The notes under the pieces are model-generated. The model was given only the letters and a program-made list of their open reading frames with translations. It was not told where the DNA came from and searched no databases. DNA of 64,000 bases. It comes from Thaumasiovibrio subtropicus (lineage in GTDB: Bacteria > Pseudomonadota > Gammaproteobacteria > Enterobacterales > Vibrionaceae). Within the stretch, counting starts at the first letter, position 1, and every line of letters starts with the position of its first letter. Below, piece by piece: positions 55,121-63,683 of the stretch. The position numbers and the translations under genes are program-made. Location of the stretch: positions 2,293,580 through 2,357,579 of the forward strand of contig NZ_AP023054.1 of NCBI RefSeq assembly GCF_019703835.1, in the 5' to 3' direction.

Positions 55121-56170
55121 CTAAGGTAACATAGGCAGGACATCGTTCAGTAAGCCGAGTATCGGCTCTCCTTCTTGAAGATAGTTGCCTGCTGTACTGA
55201 CAATCACTGCCTCTTTTTGAGGTGAAATCACAATATATTGTTCCCCTTCGCCCTTCGCAACAATTGCTTGCGAGAATGCGGACAGACGCCAGAACTGCAA
55301 ACCAAACTGTTCATTACCTGTGCCTATTTTTAGTAATGCGTCTCCCCATGCCTCCGCGAAAATCGGCTTACCTTCCCACTCACCTCTTTGCAACACCAAT
55401 TGCCCCAACTTCACCATATCCGCACTGATCAGTTGCAAGCCAAAGTCGACCCCGATTTCTCGGCTACCTTGATACCTTAGCCATTGAGCACTCGTTATTC
55501 CCAGCGGCGTAAAGAGCTTCTCTTCAGCTAACTTCTCTACGGGTTTGCCATAAACTGACTCTAAGGCTTTTGCCAACAATACCGTCGATGTACCAGAGAC
55601 ACGCAATGTCTCACCCGGTTTATCGACAAAAGTCTGGGAGAAGATAAATTCAAGCGTACTTTCAGCGCGATTTAACTGGTTCCAAGCATGATCGAACCGC
55701 ACTTTGGTTGTTGCTGATTCATCAAGGGGCAGCCCCGTACGCATATCAAGAGCATGCCTCAACGTTATTTTTCGCCAATCTCGCGGCTTGGATGGCGTAG
55801 TCGATAAATACTGGTGAAGCGGCGAGTCCAATGACTTGAACTCCCCTTCATCAATGGCAATAAAAACCAGCATGGCAATCACTGAACGAGAGATAGCATG
55901 CATGTTAAAACGACGTTCTGGTGAGCCTGATAATTGATCTGTTTTTAGCATCCCCGCCATACCCGGCGCGTCACCATAGACTTCTAAACGCGTCACTCCG
56001 CGCTGCCACACCATAAAGCAGTGTAGGTTCCCACCTTCACCACGCGCGATACGATCCGCGATAGGCTGCATAATAACGTCACTATGCCCTACCGAATCCT
56101 CGCTATGTTCCTCAGCACCGCATCCCGACAGAGTCAGTGCAATCAAAAAAATAATCCACCATGCACGCAC
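55121..56170 (-). CDS. Serine-hydrolase (beta-lactamase-like) lipoprotein without catalytic residues
   Basis: 349 residues with a lipoprotein signal (FLIALTLSGCGAEE, Cys at 17). Fold and order match class C beta-lactamase-like hydrolases (AIDEGEFKSLDSPLHQYL, ITLRHALDMRTGLPLDE, EEKLFTPLGI, QFGLQFWRL). At the SxxK position the sequence is AISR (HAISRSVIAML), so Ser and Lys are Ala and Arg; the YxN position reads VSGTS. It is therefore predicted inactive as a hydrolase and may bind ligands or partners. Same strand as the AraC gene, possibly co-transcribed. Confidence 0.8.
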   Translation of the reverse strand: MRAWWIIFLIALTLSGCGAEEHSEDSVGHSDVIMQPIADRIARGEGGNLHCFMVWQRGVTRLEVYGDAPGMAGMLKTDQLSGSPERRFNMHAISRSVIAMLVFIAIDEGEFKSLDSPLHQYLSTTPSKPRDWRKITLRHALDMRTGLPLDESATTKVRFDHAWNQLNRAESTLEFIFSQTFVDKPGETLRVSGTSTVLLAKALESVYGKPVEKLAEEKLFTPLGITSAQWLRYQGSREIGVDFGLQLISADMVKLGQLVLQRGEWEGKPIFAEAWGDALLKIGTGNEQFGLQFWRLSAFSQAIVAKGEGEQYIVISPQKEAVIVSTAGNYLQEGEPILGLLNDVLPMLP

Positions 56171-56896
56171 GGTTTCTTCCCCCAGCTATGTGTGTTGACG
56201 ATCAATACGCTAAATGTGGCTGAAAGAGTGTAAGGTACCTTCAACGAAACGCCTGATCTCGATGTGAGCCTCTGCTCTATTTATTATTGGTTTACTGCTA
56301 GTTACTGACAGACTTGCCAAAACTGCCGCCTTGCCGTTGCGACGTCTTTTTACTGCGTCGCTATCTCGACATTGCGGCGAATGTTCTCCTCATCGAGCTG
56401 GCAAACTCAATCGCTAAATTGAATTAGCTTATAGAGGTTAAATGTAGAACGTGTCTGTTACATATGCCCCGAAATTCACATGATCATGCTTTTATAAAAC
56501 TAGTCAAACTGACTAGGAGTGACGGCAATGTAACTGAATTGTGACCATTTTCAGTGAATTTGAAGGTACTTATAACCAACTTGGCTCATAATTTCTTAAG
56601 GTAGCGAGAAGCCCGTTGAGAGAATGCGGACAAGTTAACATTTTTCGTAAACTTTGGACTCCATATCACAAATTTCCCTGTCATAATTCAACTTTTAAAA
56701 ACCATAACGTGAATAAATCAGTGAAGCTTCATGCAAAAACATAATCTCGCTCAAGTTATTGCGACGCAACCTGAATAGAATAAGAGCAACTTCTGAACAG
56801 AAAGCAATCAAGTGTTATCTCTATGATTAATATGGAACAAGAATAAGACATGATTGCACTATCAGAGAGTGAATGAAGCCGCTATGATGTTACTAA
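56171..56896. other. Intergenic region, no gene seen
   Basis: About 725 bp between divergent genes (hydrolase-like lipoprotein on minus, GGDEF-EAL on plus). AAACTAGTCAAACTGACTAGGAG near 56500 contains the inverted repeat CTAGTCAaaCTGACTAG, a possible regulator site. No other structure was found. Confidence 0.4.
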
Positions 56897-58624
56897 ATGA
56901 CTTATGCAGTACTGGGTGAAATGGCACAGAACGACGACTATAGTATCGAAGCACTGAATACTCGATCCCAAGAGAGGATGATCGAACTATTTTCCGCTTC
57001 CAATGAAGGCCTATGGGAAATGAGCCCTGAAGGTCTGTGCACCTACTATACGCCTTCCTTCTATCGCATTTTCAATTTACCGATGCCACAGTCGACCCTT
57101 GAAGAATGGCAAGCATTAATTCACCCAGAAGATCGCAACTATTTTAGTAATAACGTCAATCATCAAATTGGTGATCATGTTGAGCGTTTCAAAAGCCAAT
57201 ATCGGGTGCGCAATCGCCATGGTGAGTATGTTTGGATCGAATCAACCGGCATTATCAAACAAGATGATGATGGCAATGTGCTTTACATGATCGGTGCCCA
57301 TAGCGACATTACCCGTGAAAAGACACAACGAGACCATATTTATACACTCGCCTATCGTGACCCTCTGACGAAAACGTATAATCGCCGTAAGCTCCTAGAA
57401 AGCCTAAATAATGTCGATCTCGCCGTCACAGCGGGCGCCGTGATTTACACAAATATCAACTTCCTTAAGATCTACACCGATACCTTTGGCTACGACTCCG
57501 GTAACGATGTCATTCGTGCCGCAGCAGAAGCACTTATCAAAGTCTTTTCCGATGTGGGGGATGTCTTTAGGATTGATAACGGTGAGTTTGCCGTTTTACT
57601 CGATACCTTGTTACCCAAACAAGCTATTTCCGATCGACTTGAGGTGCTAAAGCGCCAATTTAATCTGACTCTCAAACAATATAACCACAGCTATGCTCAC
57701 AACCTGATCTCCGGTGTGTGTATGCTGCCAAACCCTGAAGCTTCTGCTGAAAATGTCGTTTTTCAAGCCAAGTTTGCCATGCTCTATGCCATTAAAACGG
57801 ACATGAGCTATTGCTTCTCTGATTTTGAAAACTACCGTGACGTGCAGCGTCGCCTCTTCATCGAAACCGGGATCAAATCTGCACTGGATAGGCGCGAGTT
57901 TTATATTCTCTTTCAGCCCATTGTTAGTTCGGCCAATCACAAAGTCGAGAGCTTCGAAGCACTGGTACGCTGGCGAAGTGAAAACTATGGCGAAATCTAC
58001 CCTGATGAATTTATCTCTGTTGCCGAGTCCAATAAAACCATCGTTGAGCTTGGCTATTTTGTTATCGCCAAGGCATGTGAGTTTATTCGACTTTGTAAAG
58101 ATCATCATGACCTCGACATTAAGGTATCGGTCAATGTCTCGGTACTGCAGCTACTTCAAGCCAAATTTGTTAAACGTGTACAGCAAACCTTAGCGCACTT
58201 TAACCTGCCCGCTAGCTGCTTGATTATCGAAATCACAGAATCGTTAATCTTAGAGTCCGAAACCTTCGCAATTGAACAGATCCATGCCCTAAGACACAAC
58301 GGTTTCTCTGTCTCCCTTGATGACTTTGGCACGGGCTACTCCTCATTAGAAAGCTTTTTCAGCATCCCATTCAACCAACTTAAAATTGACCGTAAAATTA
58401 TCGCAAAAGCCATGACCGAATGGGAAGTCGCCGCCTATCTATCCTCACTGGTCGATCTTTGTAAGCGCCGCAAAATTGCGGTTGTTGGTGAAGGGATTGA
58501 AACTGAAGAGATGTTAAAACAAGCCAAAGAGATAGGTATCAACTATCTCCAAGGTTACTATTTCGCAAAACCAACCAATCGTTCTAACGCGATCGAATTT
58601 GCTAATCTACACGGTGTTGAGTAA
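56897..58624 (+). CDS. PAS-GGDEF-EAL protein, probable c-di-GMP phosphodiesterase
   Basis: 575 residues, soluble. PAS/PAC domain (about 30-145: SNEGLWEMSPEGLCTYYTPSFYRIF, YRVRNRHGEYVWIESTG, MIGAHSDITREK), then a GGDEF-like domain (RDPLTKTYNRRKLLESL) whose signature is DNGEF, so cyclase activity is doubtful. The EAL domain keeps EALVRW, NVSVLQL, EITESLILE, DDFGTGYSSLESF, VVGEGIETEEM and LQGYYFAKP, as in active phosphodiesterases. ATG at 56897 (MTYAVLGEMAQ) is the only plausible start. Confidence 0.92.
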   Translation: MTYAVLGEMAQNDDYSIEALNTRSQERMIELFSASNEGLWEMSPEGLCTYYTPSFYRIFNLPMPQSTLEEWQALIHPEDRNYFSNNVNHQIGDHVERFKSQYRVRNRHGEYVWIESTGIIKQDDDGNVLYMIGAHSDITREKTQRDHIYTLAYRDPLTKTYNRRKLLESLNNVDLAVTAGAVIYTNINFLKIYTDTFGYDSGNDVIRAAAEALIKVFSDVGDVFRIDNGEFAVLLDTLLPKQAISDRLEVLKRQFNLTLKQYNHSYAHNLISGVCMLPNPEASAENVVFQAKFAMLYAIKTDMSYCFSDFENYRDVQRRLFIETGIKSALDRREFYILFQPIVSSANHKVESFEALVRWRSENYGEIYPDEFISVAESNKTIVELGYFVIAKACEFIRLCKDHHDLDIKVSVNVSVLQLLQAKFVKRVQQTLAHFNLPASCLIIEITESLILESETFAIEQIHALRHNGFSVSLDDFGTGYSSLESFFSIPFNQLKIDRKIIAKAMTEWEVAAYLSSLVDLCKRRKIAVVGEGIETEEMLKQAKEIGINYLQGYYFAKPTNRSNAIEFANLHGVE

Positions 58625-58657
58625 TCCCGTGGGACAAAGGAACTAACCCCACTCAAA

Positions 58658-59575
58658 TCACTCAGTCCTCTCGAAAGCCACATAGCAAGTTGCTGCGACA
58701 ATTAACGCCCCACCAGCCCATTGCCATAACGTTAACGCTTCGCCTAGCCAAGCAACCGCAAACAGCGCGCCAAAGACAGGTTCTGAACCCATCAGTAAAC
58801 TCACTTTCGACGGTGTGCTGTGCTTAACCCCATAATTTTGTGCATAAAACGCAAAAATGGTGCAAAACGCCACTAAATACAGTGAAATCATCCAAAAGCT
58901 GCTGTTGGAGACCAGCAACTGAGACCACTCAAATCCGGTCGCAAGCAGTAAGAGGCAAATACCCACCATCACCACGCCAGATTGAATCGAGGTAATCGCC
59001 AAGGCGGATAACTGCTTTCCTTTCAAAACACGTTTTGTCATCACGACCATAGCGGCACGTAACAAAGCCGCGCACAGAATAAACGCATCCCCACGATTGA
59101 ACTGAATCTCTTCAAGCGCTGGTACTGTCAGCAATGCCACCCCAACAACGCTCAACCCTGCCATTACCCACAACCGTTCACTTGGCCGCTGCTTAAAGAC
59201 CAACCACTCGGCAAACGGGGTGATGATGATGCACAGGCTAATTAAGAACGCGGCATTGGCCGCGGATGTATGAAATACACCATAGGTTTCGCAAATAAAA
59301 ATGGCGAGCAAAATAATGCCCGTAGGAATAGCGGCTTGCCAATCGTTTGCGAGACCTCGCCGATAATCACGAATGAACATTGGCAACAATGCCAAGAAGG
59401 TCAATGTGAAACGCACAAAGAGAAAACCAAGTACCGAAATAAAAACCAGCATCTCCTTGGTCAGGCCATAGCTAGTTCCCCAAAAAATGGCGACAGCAAG
59501 TAGCATGAGTTCTGCCACTGGCCATCGCCGTTTCAGTACCGAACTGGGTACTTCCATGTATTCTTCTTTCGACAT
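58658..59575 (-). CDS. EamA/DMT-family exporter
   Basis: About 305 residues with ten hydrophobic segments in two EamA repeats (for example ELMLLAVAIFWGTSYGLTKEML and SSFWMISLYLVAFCTIFAFYAQNYGVKHSTPSKVSLLMGSEPVFGALFAVAWLGE). Such proteins often export amino acids or related metabolites. ATG 59575 has GAGG upstream; an ATG four codons earlier is the alternative. It starts 14 bp after the 2OG-Fe dioxygenase and is the last gene of the three-gene operon, so it probably exports the product. Confidence 0.9.
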   Translation of the reverse strand: MSKEEYMEVPSSVLKRRWPVAELMLLAVAIFWGTSYGLTKEMLVFISVLGFLFVRFTLTFLALLPMFIRDYRRGLANDWQAAIPTGIILLAIFICETYGVFHTSAANAAFLISLCIIITPFAEWLVFKQRPSERLWVMAGLSVVGVALLTVPALEEIQFNRGDAFILCAALLRAAMVVMTKRVLKGKQLSALAITSIQSGVVMVGICLLLLATGFEWSQLLVSNSSFWMISLYLVAFCTIFAFYAQNYGVKHSTPSKVSLLMGSEPVFGALFAVAWLGEALTLWQWAGGALIVAATCYVAFERTE

Positions 59576-59589
59576 TGCTCGCCTCATAG

Positions 59590-60348
59590 TTAGAGTTGAT
59601 CTGGATGAGTAAACGCAACAACTAACACATCGCGATACGCCGTCGCGACGAGATCATTGTCGACATTCACTCCCGTGACTTGATGCATGGTGGTTTCATC
59701 GTCTGCCGCCATCACATCCAGTGGCTGACTGAGCACAAACTCATCAAGGAACTGTCGGTTGGCATCCGTAATGGTTGTTTTGCCCCCGACCACATTGTGT
59801 CGCTTCACCATCACGGAAGTGATGTACGTCACCCCGTCACGATGGAGCCCTTCTGGTGTCGGCTCTCCTTGCCCGCCTGCTGTCGCCAAAATTCGGTATG
59901 GATGAAAACGGACCCGCCAGTTCACTTTTTCACCCCAGCGAGCATCAAACATTTCGGCCAACAACTCGACAAGCCCCAGTAATACCGGATCTTGCTTGAA
60001 GCTCTCTTCCAGCGGCTCAAAGTGGCGGACAATACCGCCATTTAACGGGTTGACATCATTCGACTGTACATAAGGGCGATGACGCAGCCAATTTGGCGCT
60101 TTATCTTCGGCGTAATAGTCGCACTGGCCATAACGGCGCAAACGATAGGTGCCCCCATCAGCCATATACTTATCAATACAAAGTTGATCCCAATGACGAC
60201 TAAACTGTGCGAGCTGTTCTGCATCAATACCCAATGCAGAGATCACTTGCTCACCAGGATAGAAGGCATAATCCAGCCCTCGAAATGGGTCAATATGGGT
60301 GTTGATATCAAGTGGTGAAACCTGCTGCTGTTCAATACAAGTTAACAT
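59590..60348 (-). CDS. 2OG-Fe dioxygenase family protein (PF10014-like)
   Basis: 252 residues of the 2OG-Fe_Oxy_2 type, a family that includes free amino-acid hydroxylases such as the Bacillus isoleucine dioxygenase. The iron ligands HxD are in EGLHRDGVTYI and the distal His is in ETTMHQVTG. RRYGQCDYY and KRHNVVGGKTTITDANRQFLDEF match the family layout. It begins 12 bp after the argininosuccinate-synthase-like gene and probably hydroxylates an amino acid substrate or product of it; substrate unknown. Confidence 0.88.
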   Translation of the reverse strand: MLTCIEQQQVSPLDINTHIDPFRGLDYAFYPGEQVISALGIDAEQLAQFSRHWDQLCIDKYMADGGTYRLRRYGQCDYYAEDKAPNWLRHRPYVQSNDVNPLNGGIVRHFEPLEESFKQDPVLLGLVELLAEMFDARWGEKVNWRVRFHPYRILATAGGQGEPTPEGLHRDGVTYITSVMVKRHNVVGGKTTITDANRQFLDEFVLSQPLDVMAADDETTMHQVTGVNVDNDLVATAYRDVLVVAFTHPDQL

Positions 60349-60360
60349 CTGCTTTCTCCT

Positions 60361-61575
60361 TTAAGCCCAAATTTTGCTTGGATTGACTTGTACCTGAATA
60401 TCAGCACGAGATTGCTGTGTCGCTTCTGCGGCTTCCCACGCATCGCGATCTTTGAGATAAAGTGCATTTTCGGCAAAGACGGCATTTAGCGCCCATCCAC
60501 CTTGATGCAGTTGAAATGTCACAATGCCAGACACATTTTCTGTCGTCGCATTAATAAAATCTCGGGCGGCGGTATGTATCGTACTGCCCCAACGCCCTTC
60601 AACCGCTTCCATCACCCACTGCTGTTCCAAAATCATCTTCTGTTGTAATAAAGACGCTGGATGAATTGCCGTCTCTAGATGCCGGTAAGCTTCCATCAAG
60701 ACTTTTGCGGCAGGCGCTTCACGCACTTCAAGGACTTTCTGTCCCCCAGCCAAGTGCTCAAGTCCACTGTATTGCCCGATTTGATAGGCCCCCACGACTC
60801 GGTTTAAAAAGCCCACCATCTGCTCAATCGGCATTGAGATGTTATTGACTGAAATAGGCACGCCATTACGAAAGCAGACAGTCAGCAAATGATTATCTTG
60901 GTGAAGTTGTTTTGATTCGTCGTACCGACACCATTGATAGAGTCCCTCTGGCATGAAAAAGCACTCTGGGTTATCAAGAATGCCCGACTCATACTCTCGG
61001 CACCAAAGGTTACTATCGCCGCTCACACAACGTTCTTTAAAGTCGCCTAGCCCCAAAGTCGCTAATGCTCGCTTCTTCTGCTCTCGAGATAGCACGGTAA
61101 ATTGATAAGGCGAGCCATAGAAACCTTGGTAGCCACTTTGCTCAATAGAGCCATTGAGGCGACGCAAACTATTTTGTGACAGGTTTGCAGTATGAATAAT
61201 TGCCCCGCACTCCAACCGCTCCGCCACTTCAACCGCATGTTTTACAATCACCGGACGCGATAATGACGAGCTAATCGGATAAAGGCCTAAGTATTTTGCC
61301 TGCGCCTGAATTGCTGGCACGACCGCGTCTTGGATGAAGGTATGCTTGGCATCCACAACCAAAAGCTCTGCATCGAAATGTTCGCAAATTTGCTTCAATC
61401 TCGGGTGATCAATCTCATCGCCTAAATCCACCGCGAGCGCAGTCACCTTCACCGGCAATTCACTCAACATGGCAAGAAGATAACTGCTATCTAAGCCACC
61501 AGAAAAAAGGGTTAATACATGGTTGGTATGTTGAGAAACCGTTTTTAGGTCCTGTGCACTTCGAATCAATTTCAT
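60361..61575 (-). CDS. Argininosuccinate-synthase-like ligase
   Basis: 404 residues, close to ArgG length. The PP-loop ATP site is LFSGGLDSSYLLAML. Other aligned blocks are YPISSSLSRPVIVKHAVEVA (ArgG: YLLGTSLARP) and GDSNLWCREYESGILDNPE (ArgG: DENLMHISYEAGILENP). The block that in ArgG binds aspartate and citrulline (GATGKGNDQVRFE) is TANLSQNSLRRLNGS here: the Asn is kept, the Asp is Ser. So it should adenylate a substrate but probably not citrulline. First gene of the operon with the 2OG-Fe enzyme and an exporter; this is not an arginine-pathway neighbourhood. Confidence 0.88.
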   Translation of the reverse strand: MKLIRSAQDLKTVSQHTNHVLTLFSGGLDSSYLLAMLSELPVKVTALAVDLGDEIDHPRLKQICEHFDAELLVVDAKHTFIQDAVVPAIQAQAKYLGLYPISSSLSRPVIVKHAVEVAERLECGAIIHTANLSQNSLRRLNGSIEQSGYQGFYGSPYQFTVLSREQKKRALATLGLGDFKERCVSGDSNLWCREYESGILDNPECFFMPEGLYQWCRYDESKQLHQDNHLLTVCFRNGVPISVNNISMPIEQMVGFLNRVVGAYQIGQYSGLEHLAGGQKVLEVREAPAAKVLMEAYRHLETAIHPASLLQQKMILEQQWVMEAVEGRWGSTIHTAARDFINATTENVSGIVTFQLHQGGWALNAVFAENALYLKDRDAWEAAEATQQSRADIQVQVNPSKIWA

Positions 61576-61616
61576 CGTTACTTCCTCACTTATCTACTAA
61601 CCGAGTTGGCTAGCAA

Positions 61617-61670
61617 CTAATGACATATTCATGTTAACTTGTTCTTAACAAGTTATAATTACGTCATTAG
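61617..61670. promoter_or_regulatory. Nested palindromes between the ligase operon and lysR
   Basis: The outer arms are CTAATGAC (61617-61624) and GTCATTAG (61663-61670). Inside is AACTTGTT-CTT-AACAAGTT (61636-61654), which fits the T-N11-A dyad of LysR-type regulators. It lies in the 113-bp divergent promoter region and is the likely LysR operator. Confidence 0.72.
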
Positions 61671-61688
61671 GAACAGGACTTTTGCGCT

Positions 61689-62651
61689 GTGGACACAAAT
61701 AAACTGCTACCCCTACTTTCGGATTTGGCTATATTCACGACCGTCGTTGACTCTGGCAGTTTCACTGCCGCCGCTAAAAAAATGGGTGTCACTCCCTCAG
61801 CGGTCAGTCGCCAAATGGCGCGCCTTGAAGAAGCACTTGGCGTCAAATTGCTAGAAAGGACGACCCGTAATTTAACCCTGAGTGAAGCAGGAAAAGTCGC
61901 TTATACCTATTCACTTAGCATGATTGATGCAGCCAAAAAAGCCTGTGACATCTCGAGCTCTATCTCACTGGAACCGAGAGGATACTTGCGAGTTTCTGTA
62001 CCAAAAGCCTTTGGTAAACAAGTACTTTCCCCGCTTATTCCCACTTTTTTGAAACGTTACCCTCAAATCAAACTGCACATTAAAGTGACAGACCATTTTA
62101 TTGATCCCATTAGTGATGAAATCGACGTTGTTTTTCGCCTTACAGACAAACCAACCGAAGGCCTCGTGTCAAAAAAATTAGGCAGCGTTCGATTAGTGCT
62201 CTATGGCAGCAAACATTATTTCGAAGATAAAGAACTGCCAACTCACCCAAGTGATCTCGACAACTATGACTGTATTTTTCTTGGGGAAAATGTGACAGAC
62301 AATGAATGGGAGTTTTGCCTGGCAGGCAAGAAAGTGAAGGTCACGATCGACGGTAGGTATATAGTTAATCATACAGAGATGCGCTTAGAAGCCATCCGTG
62401 AAGGACTCGGCATTGGCGTATTGCCTGAATTTGCGGCACGCCCTATTCTGAACGACCCAGATTTCGTCCAAGTGCTGCCAGACTGGCAGCTTGCAGGCAA
62501 CTACCGTGGCCAGATAGTTATGCAGTTTGCGCAAAGTAAGTACATGCCTGCCAAACAGCGCGTATTTATCGATTACATCGCTGATGCCTTCGCACGCAAC
62601 CCCAATATGATGAAGACGTTTTACAGTGAACCCGACAAAAACAGCGGCTGA
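61689..62651 (+). CDS. LysR-family transcriptional regulator
   Basis: 320 residues starting at GTG 61689. N-terminal winged helix (LAIFTTVVDSGSFTAAAKKMGVTPSAVSRQMARLEEALGVKLLERTTRNLTLSEAG), then a two-lobed periplasmic-binding-like effector domain (YLRVSVPKAFGKQVLSPLIPTFLKRYPQIKLH). Closest in style to the CrgA/YafC-type group. It is transcribed away from the argininosuccinate-synthase-like operon and almost surely controls it, probably in response to a pathway intermediate or substrate. Confidence 0.95.
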   Translation: MDTNKLLPLLSDLAIFTTVVDSGSFTAAAKKMGVTPSAVSRQMARLEEALGVKLLERTTRNLTLSEAGKVAYTYSLSMIDAAKKACDISSSISLEPRGYLRVSVPKAFGKQVLSPLIPTFLKRYPQIKLHIKVTDHFIDPISDEIDVVFRLTDKPTEGLVSKKLGSVRLVLYGSKHYFEDKELPTHPSDLDNYDCIFLGENVTDNEWEFCLAGKKVKVTIDGRYIVNHTEMRLEAIREGLGIGVLPEFAARPILNDPDFVQVLPDWQLAGNYRGQIVMQFAQSKYMPAKQRVFIDYIADAFARNPNMMKTFYSEPDKNSG

Positions 62652-62670
62652 TTCCGTACGCGCCAGATAG

Positions 62671-62790
62671 ACTCAAACCACTTCAAGAGGCTTGTTCAGC
62701 GAGAATTCCTAGACTAGACAGCCAAGCACTGTTTTGAAGGTCTAGTGAGCTAAATCAAAAAACAGCAATGACGCTGGCGAGCCTAGAAAA
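62671..62790. repeat. Degenerate copy of the MITE-like repeat
   Basis: ACTCAAACCACTTCAAGAGG...TTGTTCAGCGA, then GTTTTGAAGGTCTAGTGAGC, match the element at 63016-63170 in order over about 105 bp. It lacks the right terminal repeat, so it looks like a decayed copy. Confidence 0.7.
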
Positions 62791-63015
62791 CTCGCCCGAA
62801 GGGAAGCGACTAGCACGCCGATTTCTGTGTTAAAGGTGCTCAAAAGAGGAAACCATTCCTTCACACCTTTACCTTAAACTTAATTTTCAGCACCAGCTAA
62901 CGACAACCAACCCCGTTGACTTAATTAAGAACCCCAGGCAAAAGTCATTTCTAGATATCACTCACAGATTTTCACCACTCGTTTTAAATGCGCCAAGACG
63001 GTGAATAAAATAGCG

Positions 63016-63170
63016 ATACTCAAACCACCTCAAGATGCGTGTTCAGCGAAAACGTCTTGGTTTGGCAGCAAGGCACTGCCTTGAAAGGCTAGTGGGCTAA
63101 ATCGAAAAACAGTAACAACGATGAAGCGCCTAGCGCCCTAAAGCGCTGCATCTTGAGGAGGCTTGAGTAT
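63016..63170. repeat. MITE-like repeat with 23-bp terminal inverted repeats
   Basis: 155 bp. The left end ATACTCAAACCACCTCAAGATGC and the complement of the right end ATACTCAAGCCTCCTCAAGATGC match at 21 of 23 positions. No coding capacity. Partial copies are seen at 62671, about 50757 and perhaps 22771, so it is a dispersed family. Confidence 0.8.
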
Positions 63171-63196
63171 ATAAATTTTTTACTTGAGTAACAGAC

Positions 63197-63655
63197 ATGG
63201 AAAACAGTTCCAAGATGCGTTCTTTTTTGATGGCTTTTAGTGCTATCGTTGTGATAAAAACAGCGTACTTAATTGTACAAGGTGCGATTGCGATGCACCA
63301 ATTCGAATATTCTTTCCTTGAAATTTTGCTTGAATTGCATGGCTGGGTGGCCTATTTATTTTCCGACTTATTGGTCGTTTGCCTCTACATCATGAGTTTC
63401 TTTGCTGCTTACAAATACAAGGGCAACGCCATATGGCTAACCAAGTTTGCTATTTGGATCACGCTCACCTTTTTCGTATTGGGTGTAGTACAGTTCCTAG
63501 CTAGCCATTTCCATTATGGTGAGTTTAACAGCGAAGTCATGACTAACTTTGCCAAGAACTTACTTCTCTATAACTGGCACGCATTGGTTGGTGTAGGCTT
63601 TCTCGTTTATCTAAACCAGCAACCTAACATCACACTTGAAAAAAAAGCCGCTTAA
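63197..63655 (+). CDS. Small four-helix membrane protein
   Basis: 152 residues with four hydrophobic segments (SFLMAFSAIVVIKTAYLIVQG; LLELHGWVAYLFSDLLVVCLYIMSFFAAY; WLTKFAIWITLTFFVLGVVQFLASH; LLYNWHALVGVGFLVYL). No family recognised. The codon use and clear terminator support a real gene. Upstream is the MITE-like repeat; its right end lies 26 bp before the ATG, so it may affect expression. Confidence 0.65.
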   Translation: MENSSKMRSFLMAFSAIVVIKTAYLIVQGAIAMHQFEYSFLEILLELHGWVAYLFSDLLVVCLYIMSFFAAYKYKGNAIWLTKFAIWITLTFFVLGVVQFLASHFHYGEFNSEVMTNFAKNLLLYNWHALVGVGFLVYLNQQPNITLEKKAA

Positions 63656-63668
63656 TCGCGGCTTTTTC
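63642..63668. terminator. Bidirectional terminator
   Basis: AAAAAGCCGC and GCGGCTTTTT pair around TTAATC. It overlaps the stop of the plus-strand membrane protein gene and faces the minus-strand gene at 63684. Confidence 0.85.
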
Positions 63669-63683
63669 TCCTCTCTAAGACCA

